From Acidimicrobiales bacterium (GTDB lineage: Bacteria; Actinomycetota; Acidimicrobiia; Acidimicrobiales; Acidimicrobilacustridaceae), in the NCBI GenBank assembly GCA_030830565.1, contig JAURMR010000037.1:54923-118922 (forward strand): a stretch of DNA of 64,000 nucleotides. Reading direction: 5' to 3'. A program made the translations under genes and the position numbers. Shown here one piece after another: positions 32,491 to 39,944 of the stretch. Within the stretch, counting starts at the first letter, position 1; each line of letters opens with the position of its first letter. The notes beneath the pieces are model-generated. The model did no database searches. It was not told the origin of the DNA and saw nothing but the letters and a program-made list of their open reading frames with translations.

Positions 32491-33182
32491 TAGTTGGTGT
32501 CGCTCTCAATCGAAGTGCGAAGTCGGAAGCCCACGCCGCGAACTGTTTCGATGATGGTGGGGTCGCCGAGTTTTTTACGCAAGGACGCGATGTGAACGTC
32601 AAGTGTCTTTGTAGGGCCGTACCAATGGGCATCCCAGACCTGTTCAAGGATCGTTTCGCGGGTCTGTGTTGCTCCGGGGTCACTTGCGAGTAGTGCGAGG
32701 AGGTCGAATTCTTTACGGGTGAGGGAGAGTTCTTCGCCGTTAATGGTCACGCGTCGTGTTCGGTTGTCGATAACGACGCCGCCGGTGAGTCTGATGATGT
32801 CGTCGGTTTGAACTCCAGTGGCCTGGCTTCTGCGCGTGACGGCGTTGATTCGCGCGATGAGTTCGCGAAATCCGAACGGTTTCACCATGTAGTCATCTGC
32901 ACCGAGTTCGAGGCCGAGAACTCGATCGATTTCATCGCCGCGCGCAGTGAGGATGATGATCGGAATCGATGAATCGGATCGAACCCGGCGGCACACCTCA
33001 TAGCCATCAATGTCGGGAAGTCCAAGATCAAGGAGAACGATGTCGACCGGGGTCGAGGAGCGGAAGGCATCGACGCCGCCGAGGCCGGTTGATTCGCGGT
33101 GGACGCTGAAGCCCTGACGCTCAAGTCCCTTCATTAGGGGCTCAGCGATGGCGTCATCATCCTCAACTAGAAGTACGTTCAC
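32490..33182 (-). CDS. OmpR/PhoB-family response regulator
   Basis: A 230-residue regulator. The receiver has acidic residues in VEDDDA, the phospho-acceptor Asp in IVLLDLGLPDIDGYEV, conserved Thr in IILTARGDE and Lys in YMVKPFGFRELIARI. The winged-helix domain (LTRKEFDLLALLASDP to TVRGVGFRLRT) binds direct repeats at promoters. The GTG at 33182 gives the normal N-terminus NVLLVEDD and excludes an 80-residue tail. Its start codon and AGGG ribosome site lie in a 15-bp palindrome. The two-component pair is divergent from the secreted-protein/ApbE/ferric-reductase operon. Confidence 0.94.
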   Translation of the reverse strand: MNVLLVEDDDAIAEPLMKGLERQGFSVHRESTGLGGVDAFRSSTPVDIVLLDLGLPDIDGYEVCRRVRSDSSIPIIILTARGDEIDRVLGLELGADDYMVKPFGFRELIARINAVTRRSQATGVQTDDIIRLTGGVVIDNRTRRVTINGEELSLTRKEFDLLALLASDPGATQTRETILEQVWDAHWYGPTKTLDVHIASLRKKLGDPTIIETVRGVGFRLRTSIESDTN

Positions 33183-33194
33183 CCTGCAAGGGTG
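33180..33194. promoter_or_regulatory. Palindrome over the response-regulator start codon
   Basis: CACCCT-GCA-AGGGTG is a perfect 6-bp inverted repeat with a 3-base centre. On the minus strand its second arm holds both the AGGG ribosome site and the GTG start of the response regulator. It could be a translation-limiting hairpin or a protein site. The remaining divergent gap to 33327 shows no clear promoter pair to me. Confidence 0.4.
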
Positions 33195-33327
33195 GCACGC
33201 GGTTGCAGCGGCCGTCAGCAACAATTGCCGTTCTTCATCAGTTTTGGGACCTTCGGCAACAGGACTTTGCCAGTTCTTAACCATTCGCGCGGGTGTGGTT
33301 GGGTTGCGACTCTTTACCGTGGTCGTC

Positions 33328-33852
33328 ATGAACAGGCACCTCGCACTCACTTTCGCCGGAGCGACAGCGATCTTCGTGACTGCTGCAAGCGGCGCTGTCG
33401 CCGCCAACGTCGGAATCCTCAACGTTGGACCCGCGAAACCGGTAGGTCAGTTGAGCGCTGCCAATGTCGCCCAACTCGCAACGCCCGCTGCGACTCGAGC
33501 CGCGGCTGCTTCGGCGAATGGAACGGTCACCGTTTCTGGCACGGTTGATCCAACGGCGCCGGCCGGTTCGACCAACGCAGCCGGATCACAGACCACTGGA
33601 ACGGCGTCAAGTGCTGGCTCAGGGACCTCGAATGGCTCGTCGTCATTCGGAGTGGCGGGTTCCCTGGGCGGGTTGCCCCCCGGTGCCTCATCCCCTTCGG
33701 GCTCAGGTGTACCGGCATCGCAAGTTGTGACGCCACCAACGACTTCAGCGCCGCTTCCATCTGGTCCTACAACCACCTCTCGCTCACAACGTGAGGACCA
33801 CGAGGAGTCCGAGGAACACGAAGAGCACGAGGAAGAAGACGACGATGACTGA
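33328..33852 (+). CDS. Secreted low-complexity protein with His/Glu/Asp-rich tail
   Basis: A 174-residue exported protein with an N-terminal signal sequence (RHLALTFAGATAIFVTAASG, with AVAA before NVGILN). The mature part is Ser/Thr/Gly/Pro/Ala-rich without a recognisable fold. The last 20 residues are almost only Glu, Asp and His (REDHEESEEHEEHEEEDDDD), a plausible metal-binding tail. The ATG at 33328 fits the signal peptide. The next gene overlaps it by eight bases. The position at the head of a redox operon divergent from a two-component system suggests an envelope metal or redox role. I do not recognise the family. Confidence 0.75.
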   Translation: MNRHLALTFAGATAIFVTAASGAVAANVGILNVGPAKPVGQLSAANVAQLATPAATRAAAASANGTVTVSGTVDPTAPAGSTNAAGSQTTGTASSAGSGTSNGSSSFGVAGSLGGLPPGASSPSGSGVPASQVVTPPTTSAPLPSGPTTTSRSQREDHEESEEHEEHEEEDDDD

Positions 33853-34429
33853 CCGCATTCCCGCTGCTGCGCGCGCAGCGTCAACGAACGCCGAGCCGAC
33901 GTCGAGCGCTCAGAAGGCAACTTCGAAGAAAAAGGGAACCACTGCGCCGGCATCACGAGCACTTACCGCCGGTCTGAGTTTGGCGGCGACATCCGCAATC
34001 GTTGCTGCACTTGCGCTGAGTGGCCAGCCGGCTGGTTCTGTGACTCCTGCAACCGTTGAACTCAATGTGACCGGGGCTTCCGGGGTTTCTGGAGCTATGG
34101 ACCCAACGCTCACGGGTGCAGCTGTAGATCCGACTGCAGTTCCGGCTGCTGGTGCGCCACCGGTTGCTGCGTCTCCCGCAGCAACCGCCGGTCTGAACGG
34201 TTCTGCCGGAAGTGCGAGCACGTCTTCGGGTTTTGTTCCCGCTTCGTCAGGTTCTGCGACTGCAAGTTCTGGCAGCGGTGCGGCGTCAGCGCCGGTCGCC
34301 GCTGTTGCGGCAACTCCCGCCGCACCTTCGGCCCCCGTTACCTCACCTCCCGCGACAGCGGCGCCGGTGGTCACCTCACCCCCGGCTCCCGTTGTGACGG
34401 TACCTGCACCACGCACTCGCGCTTCCTGA
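33845..34429 (+). CDS. Ala/Ser/Pro-rich exported or anchored protein
   Basis: A 194-residue protein. A basic cytoplasmic stretch (SSAQKATSKKKGTTAPASRA) precedes one hydrophobic segment (LTAGLSLAATSAIVAALALSG). About 130 residues of Ala/Ser/Thr/Pro/Gly-rich sequence follow outside, ending in Pro/Val-rich repeats (TSPPATAAPVVTSPPAPVVT). It contains a single VTGASGVSG stretch that loosely resembles an ApbE flavinylation site, but low complexity makes that weak. The start overlaps the previous gene and the stop is nine bases before apbE, so it belongs to the same operon. The function is unknown; a cell-wall spacer is possible. Confidence 0.72.
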   Translation: MTDRIPAAARAASTNAEPTSSAQKATSKKKGTTAPASRALTAGLSLAATSAIVAALALSGQPAGSVTPATVELNVTGASGVSGAMDPTLTGAAVDPTAVPAAGAPPVAASPAATAGLNGSAGSASTSSGFVPASSGSATASSGSGAASAPVAAVAATPAAPSAPVTSPPATAAPVVTSPPAPVVTVPAPRTRAS

Positions 34430-34438
34430 TCGGTAACC

Positions 34439-35395
34439 ATGGGCGCGATGCAAGAGTATTTGCGCGCGTTTCGCGCTATGGGCAGCGACTGTGTCGTCCG
34501 AATTGTTGTCGATGACGATCGGGCCGAGCCGATCCTTGATCGTGTGGTCGAGAAGGTGGCCGAACTGGAAAAGCGTTGGTCGCGTTTTCTTCCCGACAGC
34601 GAAGTATCGCAACTGAATGACCATGCTGGTGCACCAGTGTTCGTGAGTCCCGAAACGTTTACACTTCTTTCGCTAGCGATTGACGCGTGGCGGGTAACTG
34701 GTGGACGCTTCGATCCAACTCTTCTCGATGCGCTACAGAGAGTTGGCTATGACATCACGTTCGATGACATGGCGACGCGTCCTCCTGTGGACGTCGCTGA
34801 AGTCGTAGTGAATACGAATGGTTTGGACAGTGTGGTTCTGGACGCGCGGTCATTTATGGTTCATGCGCCAGCAGGTCTCCATTTCGATCTTGGTGGCATC
34901 GGTAAGGGTTATGCCGCCGATTGTGTGTTCGTGCAGGTGATGGAAGACGGTGTGAGTGGAGCGTGTCTCGATTTTGGCGGTGATGTTCGCGTAGGCGGCA
35001 TAACGGCTGAGGGTGGTGGGTGGCCAATTGTCATCGACGATCCATTCCGACCCGGCGAAGACCTCGCTGTTCTAGGTCTTGGTGATGGTGCGGTAACGAC
35101 GAGTTCGCGACTGCGCCGAAAATGGCCGACGACGGCTGGCGAAGCCCATCATCTCCTTGACCCGGCAACGTCTCAACCTGCCGAGAGTGGTCTTGCATCA
35201 GTCACAGTGATCGCAGCTCACGCTGCATGGGGTGAAGTCCACGCGAAAGCTGCGCTTATCGCCGGGGTGGCCGACGGTGCTGCGCTCATTGAGAACGCGG
35301 GTCTCTCAGGACTGCTCGTGACTGATGATGGTGATTCGATTGCTGTCGGTCAGTTTGAAGCGTTCGTGATGAACGGGCCTACTCTTGATCAATGA
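34439..35395 (+). CDS. apbE: FAD:protein FMN transferase (ApbE)
   Basis: A 318-residue enzyme that attaches FMN covalently to Ser/Thr of extracytoplasmic redox proteins. The FAD-binding segment FDLGGIGKGYAADCV, the SEVSQLNDHAG N-terminal segment, the conserved LDFGGDVRVGG and the TSSRLRRKW motif are as in the family. There is no signal peptide or lipobox, so it may be cytoplasmic or membrane-associated by other means. An in-frame ATG at 34448 is an alternative to 34439. Its neighbours are the low-complexity exported proteins and a haem membrane reductase. No canonical FMN-binding target protein is present in the window. Confidence 0.93.
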   Translation: MGAMQEYLRAFRAMGSDCVVRIVVDDDRAEPILDRVVEKVAELEKRWSRFLPDSEVSQLNDHAGAPVFVSPETFTLLSLAIDAWRVTGGRFDPTLLDALQRVGYDITFDDMATRPPVDVAEVVVNTNGLDSVVLDARSFMVHAPAGLHFDLGGIGKGYAADCVFVQVMEDGVSGACLDFGGDVRVGGITAEGGGWPIVIDDPFRPGEDLAVLGLGDGAVTTSSRLRRKWPTTAGEAHHLLDPATSQPAESGLASVTVIAAHAAWGEVHAKAALIAGVADGAALIENAGLSGLLVTDDGDSIAVGQFEAFVMNGPTLDQ

Positions 35396-35413
35396 CGCAG
35401 CGATGGCTCTGAC

Positions 35414-36019
35414 ATGACCAACTTGATTTTTGGCGCCACAAAAGTTTGGTGGTACGTGTCTCGTTCCACCGGAATCGTTGCATGGGCACTACTTGCACTC
35501 GCCGTGCTGTGGGGGCTCGCGCTCTCAACGCGTGCGCTGGGTAAACGCACACCTGCTCCGTGGCTTCTCGACGTGCATCGCTTTTTGGGTGGTCTCGCCG
35601 TCGTTTTTACCGTCGTGCATTTCGTGACGTTGTCGTTTGACCCATGGATGAGTTCCGAATACGGCTACACGATCACCCAGGCGTTTGTTCCCTTCGCTTC
35701 TTCGTGGAAGCCGGGGCCGATGGCATGGGGAATTGTCGCCTTCTACCTGCTGCTCGCCGTGGAATGCACCTCGCTCATAAAGAATCGGTTGCCGCAGAAG
35801 TTGTGGCGGGGTGTGCACATGGCCAGTTACCCGTTGTATGCGATGGCAACGATTCATCTGCTTACGGCCGGTTCAGATAATCAGAATCCGATACTTCGCT
35901 GGTGTGTGCTGGCGACGGTAGGTGCAGTGATCTTCTTTACCGTCTATCGAATCGTCGGTCCTGGACGCGCAGAGAGCGTGAAGCAGTCAGCGCCCAAGAA
36001 ACGTTCCGATCTCAAGTAA
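35414..36019 (+). CDS. Ferric-reductase-like transmembrane haem protein
   Basis: A 201-residue protein of the ferric-reductase transmembrane (FRD/MsrQ-like) class. Five to six membrane helices hold two pairs of His in the pattern expected for haem ligation: LLDVHRFLGG with FTVVHFVTLSF, and VHMASYPLYAMATIHLL. It lacks a flavin/NADPH reductase domain, so electrons must come from a partner, which fits the adjacent apbE. The start at 35414 is set by family length. The stop abuts the convergent crotonase gene with no gap. Confidence 0.88.
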   Translation: MTNLIFGATKVWWYVSRSTGIVAWALLALAVLWGLALSTRALGKRTPAPWLLDVHRFLGGLAVVFTVVHFVTLSFDPWMSSEYGYTITQAFVPFASSWKPGPMAWGIVAFYLLLAVECTSLIKNRLPQKLWRGVHMASYPLYAMATIHLLTAGSDNQNPILRWCVLATVGAVIFFTVYRIVGPGRAESVKQSAPKKRSDLK

Positions 36020-36733
36020 TCAGGATTCTGGGACTTTTACGACGAAAGTTGCAATGTCAGCGGCGAGCCCGCTGCGGATGAGTTCAAGAGATGCGCCGCG
36101 GCAGTTGGTGCGGGTGAGTGCGAACGCATCAGGGTCGAGGCGTTCAGCAAGATCGGCGGCATGGGCGAGTGCCGTCGTGAGTACGGCGTCATCGGCGACA
36201 ACCTGGTCGAGGTAGCCGGCAACCACGGCGCCAGCGGGGTCGTAAACAGTTGCGTGGTTCACCGCTGCGGTGAATGCCGCGTTGGAGAGCGAGGTTCGGG
36301 CGAGTTCCACTGCAAACTTGGGAACTGGCATTCCGATTGCAACCTCATTGAGACCGATCTTGAAATTGCCGTCGGCGCCGATGCGCACGTCAGCAGCCAT
36401 GAGCAGGATCGCTCCCATGGCGAGAGCGTGGCCGGTTGACGCGATAACCACTGGCATCGGGAACTCGTGAATCTCAATTGCGATGTCGGCGCCGGCCTTC
36501 AGGAGGTTTCGCGCTGCTTCAGGACTTGACGTCATTACCGAAAGGTCAAAGCCTGCTGAGAATCGGCCGGGGCGACCGGCAAGCACGACCGCGCCTGCTT
36601 CCGAGCGAGCCCGTTCAAGTGCGTCGTGGACACCTGCAGCGATGTCATGGCTGATTGCGTTGGCTTTGCCATCGTCAATAGTGATGAGGGCAACGCGGTC
36701 CTCGAGTTGGTAGTTCACGGCGGAGTCAGTCAT
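36020..36733 (-). CDS. Enoyl-CoA hydratase/isomerase-family (crotonase) protein
   Basis: A 237-residue crotonase-fold protein. The oxyanion segments GRFSAGFDLS and STGHALAMGAILLMAADVRIG are recognisable. The first catalytic Glu of enoyl-CoA hydratase (normally in GGGCELA) is replaced by Ile in AMGAILL, while the second is kept in GLNEVAIGM. Hydration may therefore be lost and isomerase, hydrolase or other crotonase chemistry is possible. The ATG at 36733 is chosen because TAGCGT lies seven bases upstream, covering the alternative GTG at 36742. It is monocistronic and convergent with the haem protein gene. Confidence 0.85.
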   Translation of the reverse strand: MTDSAVNYQLEDRVALITIDDGKANAISHDIAAGVHDALERARSEAGAVVLAGRPGRFSAGFDLSVMTSSPEAARNLLKAGADIAIEIHEFPMPVVIASTGHALAMGAILLMAADVRIGADGNFKIGLNEVAIGMPVPKFAVELARTSLSNAAFTAAVNHATVYDPAGAVVAGYLDQVVADDAVLTTALAHAADLAERLDPDAFALTRTNCRGASLELIRSGLAADIATFVVKVPES

Positions 36734-36740
36734 GGAGGGC

Positions 36741-36746
36741 ACGCTA
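36741..36746 (-). promoter_or_regulatory. -10 hexamer, leaderless layout, crotonase gene
   Basis: Minus-strand TAGCGT is followed by seven bases and the ATG at 36733. It overlaps the alternative upstream GTG, which argues against that start. Confidence 0.45.
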
Positions 36747-36766
36747 CCCGTGACGGTGAGGGCCGA

Positions 36767-37600
36767 CTACGAAGGTTCGGTGACGAAGTCGATGAGTTGC
36801 TCAACTGCACCAACGAGCGGCGGTTGAAGGTCGGCGTAGGAGGACACCGAATTCAGAATCTTCTTCCAGAAAAGTCGAGGGTCATCGACGCCGAGAGCAG
36901 CACAAATACCCTCTTTCCACGGTTGACCCTTCGGAACATTTGGCCACGCGGCAATACCAACTACAGATGGTTTCACCGCAGCCCAAATATCGACATACGG
37001 GTGGCCGGTTACGAGTACGTCGGGGTGATCGATTCCAGCGGCGATTCGCGATTCCTTCGAATCGTCGACGAGGTGATCGAGGAGGACTCCCAGTCGCCGA
37101 CCGCTTCGGGGCCCGAACGAACGCACGATCTCATGCAAGTTGTCTGCGCCATCGAGAAGTTCCACAACGACACCTTCGACTCGGAGGTCGTCGCCCCACA
37201 CCTTTTCGACGAGTTCCGCGTCGTGGACACCTTCCACGAGGAGCCGGCTGGCACGAGCCATGCGGGCGGGAGCCGACGGAACAGCAACGGAGCCAGAAGC
37301 AGTGCGGGTTGCGGCTGCAGTTGCTGATGCTTTCGGGCGAACGAGAGTGACCTGGCGGCCCTTCACATCAAAGGCGCCATCGCGCAATCGAATCTTGTGG
37401 TCCCGGCCTTGGCGGTCTCGCAGGGTGACGAAGGCGGAATCGCATTCAACGACGACACCCCAAAGGTGGGTGCCGCGGACTTCGACCTCGAGTCCCGGTG
37501 TTGCGGCAATAACTGGTGGTTTCTGTCGAGAACGCGGCGGGTCCCCGTCGAGATCAAGAGGCTCAGACAGAATCCCTTTGCGGTAGGGTGTTTCAGCCAC
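36767..37600 (-). CDS. DUF3097 family protein
   Basis: A 277-residue protein of the actinobacterial DUF3097 family. The N-terminal region (about 35-85) is a small beta domain (LEVEVRGTHLWGVVVECDS, VTLRDRQGRDHKIRL). The second part contains RLLVEGVHDAELVEKVWGDD and RLGVLLDHLVDDSKES, which look like a TOPRIM-type acidic site (the EGxxD pattern and a later DxL). Nucleic-acid or nucleotide handling would fit but is not established. GTG at 37600 is three bases after the ABC ATPase stop, so it is in that operon. Confidence 0.85.
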   Translation of the reverse strand: MAETPYRKGILSEPLDLDGDPPRSRQKPPVIAATPGLEVEVRGTHLWGVVVECDSAFVTLRDRQGRDHKIRLRDGAFDVKGRQVTLVRPKASATAAATRTASGSVAVPSAPARMARASRLLVEGVHDAELVEKVWGDDLRVEGVVVELLDGADNLHEIVRSFGPRSGRRLGVLLDHLVDDSKESRIAAGIDHPDVLVTGHPYVDIWAAVKPSVVGIAAWPNVPKGQPWKEGICAALGVDDPRLFWKKILNSVSSYADLQPPLVGAVEQLIDFVTEPS

Positions 37601-37603
37601 GGA

Positions 37604-38350
37604 TTATTCGCCGCCGACGAGTTCGCGGATTTTCGCGGCAGTGGCGGGTCCGTCGTAGGCGAGTTCGCCGTCTCGTAGACCGACGCAACGTGTGGCGCTA
37701 GGCACAAGATCAAGTTGGTGGGTTGAGCAAATGATCGTTGCTCCTTGAGAAACGACATCACTCATGATTTCGACAAGTGTTTCTTGGCCAGGAGTGTCAA
37801 GGCCGACGAATGGTTCATCGACGAGCATCACGGTGAACGGGCGAATGAGTCCGAGAATGAGGCCGGTCTTCTGTTTCAGTCCGCGACTGAAACGCGACGG
37901 GAGATCGTCGATGCGATCGCCGAGTCCGAACATGTCAACAAGATCGTCGGCATAGTCCTGCCAATCGACCGTCTTATGAAGTCGCGCGATGTACTCGATG
38001 TGCTCACCAAGGCTGAGGTCGTCGTACAGAACGGGATTATCGGGAAGGTACGAAAGTGCTGCGCGAGCCGGAACGGTTCCAGCAGGGCTACCTGCGATGA
38101 ATGCCCAACCGTTGGAGGGCTCGAGCATTCCGGCTGCGAGGCCCAGGAACGTTGACTTACCGGCACCATTGGGGCCCACAAGCATGACGAGTTCGCCCTT
38201 GTCGATAACAAGATCGAGTTCTGTCATGAGGCCCATGCCGTCGCCGTAGTCCTTCGACAGATCGAGGGTCTGCAGGGCCGCGTCGGGCTTCAGGCGGGGC
38301 TCAGTGGCCGGCGTGGGCGGTTGTTTGGGTAGTGCGAATGCTGAGGTCAC
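37604..38350 (-). CDS. ABC transporter ATP-binding protein (ABC-2 exporter type)
   Basis: A 248-residue ATPase with Walker A VGPNGAGKSTFLGLAAG, a Q-loop-equivalent region YLPDNPVLYDDLSLGEHIEY, a diverged signature FSRGLKQKTGLI, Walker B VMLVDEPFVGLD and the H-loop CSTHQLD. The first 25 residues are a Pro-rich extension. Its GTG overlaps the stop of the permease gene by four bases on the same strand. The YLPDNP and FSRGLKQK variants are typical of ABC-2 exporters. Substrate unknown. Confidence 0.92.
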   Translation of the reverse strand: MTSAFALPKQPPTPATEPRLKPDAALQTLDLSKDYGDGMGLMTELDLVIDKGELVMLVGPNGAGKSTFLGLAAGMLEPSNGWAFIAGSPAGTVPARAALSYLPDNPVLYDDLSLGEHIEYIARLHKTVDWQDYADDLVDMFGLGDRIDDLPSRFSRGLKQKTGLILGLIRPFTVMLVDEPFVGLDTPGQETLVEIMSDVVSQGATIICSTHQLDLVPSATRCVGLRDGELAYDGPATAAKIRELVGGE

Positions 38351-39912
38351 AGGTGCTTCGGCTTCCGTGTGCGCAAATAAAGGATTGCACCGCCGACGGC
38401 GAACAGTGAGTACACCGTTGCATTACCGACTTTGGTGGTGTTGATGGCATTGGGATCTGATCCGGCGCTGAGCAGGGGGAGCAGGGCAATGATCGTGATC
38501 GCTGGAGGAATGACAAGGCGAGCGATCATGAGCCAACCCATGACATCGGGGCCGAGTCCTGCCAGACCAGCCATATCGGGCGCACCTTGTGCGGTGCTGA
38601 TCATGGCCGATACTGCGGCAGCGAGTGCGACGGGAATGAACATCACGAGCGTGAGTTTCCACACCACGGCAAACGGTACGAGCAGTGTTGCTGTGGCAGC
38701 GGCGATGAGACATATGAAAGTCATAACGACGAATGCGGCCGCAATGTGTTGGAGGATCAACACACCTGGCGGATCAGGGAAGCTTTCCCAACGGGTGGGG
38801 TGGTCAACCTCTTGTGCAGTGGGTTCTGACGCGTCGTAGGCGACGAGGTAAAGCGCGAGGCCAGCAACGATGAGCATCGGGATAGTGCCGCGCCAAAGTG
38901 CACCGAGAGAAAGCCCGGCAATTGCGCCAAGCATTGCCATACGAATGAGGCGGGGGAGCGGGAACCGCAAATAGCTTTGCCAGTCGCGTTTCCACGTTGG
39001 AGGAATGAAGCCCTTCTTCTTTGCGCGTCCAATACGAATCCAAGGACGCAATCGAGCGTTTTCCTGGGAAAGTTGGCGACGGAGAAGTACGACCGTTCGC
39101 ACGTCTTGAAGTGTGACGGCGAAACGCAACTGGGCAACTAATCCGGCACGACGGAGTGCATGTTCAATGGAAAGATCGCCAATTCGGGAAAGCCCCAGCC
39201 AAACAACGACTGCAACGAGCGCGATGCTGATCAATGCAAGCGCGCGAAACGTAATAGGCCAGAAGGCGATATCAGCGAGCAACGTAAAAGGTGAGGTCGT
39301 TCGCTTCCCGAGAACATCAAGGGCCGACCAAACGATGAGAATGGCGGCCAAGAAATTGGCGGGCCACCAGCGGAGGCGGCGCCCAGATGCGGCGAGTGCC
39401 GTAGCCGATGCCACTATGCCGGCGAGTGCGAATGTCAAAGCTCCACATGCGATCGCCGCAGCAGGATTGACCGGCAGGCGGTGCGCTGCAACCTCGCCAA
39501 TGATTGCGCCGACGACCGCACCTGCAAACGCCATGAAGCGGAGTTGTTTGATCGCCGGACCTCGCACAACAGATTCGCGAGGAACCGGTGCGTTGAGTTC
39601 GTGCATGACGACTGGTGCTTCAAGGACAAGTGGGCCGCCTCGGCCGCCCGAACGCAATCCGATGCCAATGGCAATAGCAAAGCCGAGTCCGAGCCACATC
39701 GGAGCTTCGTTGGCGAAGCGCACGGCTTCCTCATTTGTGAGGCGATCATCTGGAAGTCGGCTCACCGCAAACATGATGAAGATCACAGCGGCCAGGCCAA
39801 CCATGTAGACGCGGTAGAGCGCATCGATCCAGTGGACTTCGGAAAGACGGTTATGTCGTCGAGCGCGCCGCAGGTCGTGCAGCGCTTCGGTGGGAGTCTC
39901 GACGTCGGTCAC
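38347..39912 (-). CDS. ABC-2-like membrane protein (permease partner)
   Basis: A 521-residue polytopic protein with about twelve hydrophobic segments in two groups, separated by a cytoplasmic region of about 90 residues (ALRRAGLVAQLRFAVTLQDV, then VVLLRRQLSQENARLRPWIR). It has no strong family motif I can name, but immediate coupling to the ATPase makes it the transporter's membrane part. The start is a GTG at 39912; a TAGATT hexamer lies eight bases upstream, close to the leaderless layout. One fused permease replaces two copies of a half-size subunit. Confidence 0.82.
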   Translation of the reverse strand: MTDVETPTEALHDLRRARRHNRLSEVHWIDALYRVYMVGLAAVIFIMFAVSRLPDDRLTNEEAVRFANEAPMWLGLGFAIAIGIGLRSGGRGGPLVLEAPVVMHELNAPVPRESVVRGPAIKQLRFMAFAGAVVGAIIGEVAAHRLPVNPAAAIACGALTFALAGIVASATALAASGRRLRWWPANFLAAILIVWSALDVLGKRTTSPFTLLADIAFWPITFRALALISIALVAVVVWLGLSRIGDLSIEHALRRAGLVAQLRFAVTLQDVRTVVLLRRQLSQENARLRPWIRIGRAKKKGFIPPTWKRDWQSYLRFPLPRLIRMAMLGAIAGLSLGALWRGTIPMLIVAGLALYLVAYDASEPTAQEVDHPTRWESFPDPPGVLILQHIAAAFVVMTFICLIAAATATLLVPFAVVWKLTLVMFIPVALAAAVSAMISTAQGAPDMAGLAGLGPDVMGWLMIARLVIPPAITIIALLPLLSAGSDPNAINTTKVGNATVYSLFAVGGAILYLRTRKPKHL

Positions 39913-39944
39913 GGTGTAGGAATCTACCGTTGATAGGCGAAGGC

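Noticed and set aside
34080-34110. ApbE flavinylation motif in the Ala/Ser-rich protein (VTGASGVSG)
   Set aside because: The sequence is low-complexity and lacks the upstream conserved Asp and the Thr of known sites, so I do not claim it as a flavinylation site.
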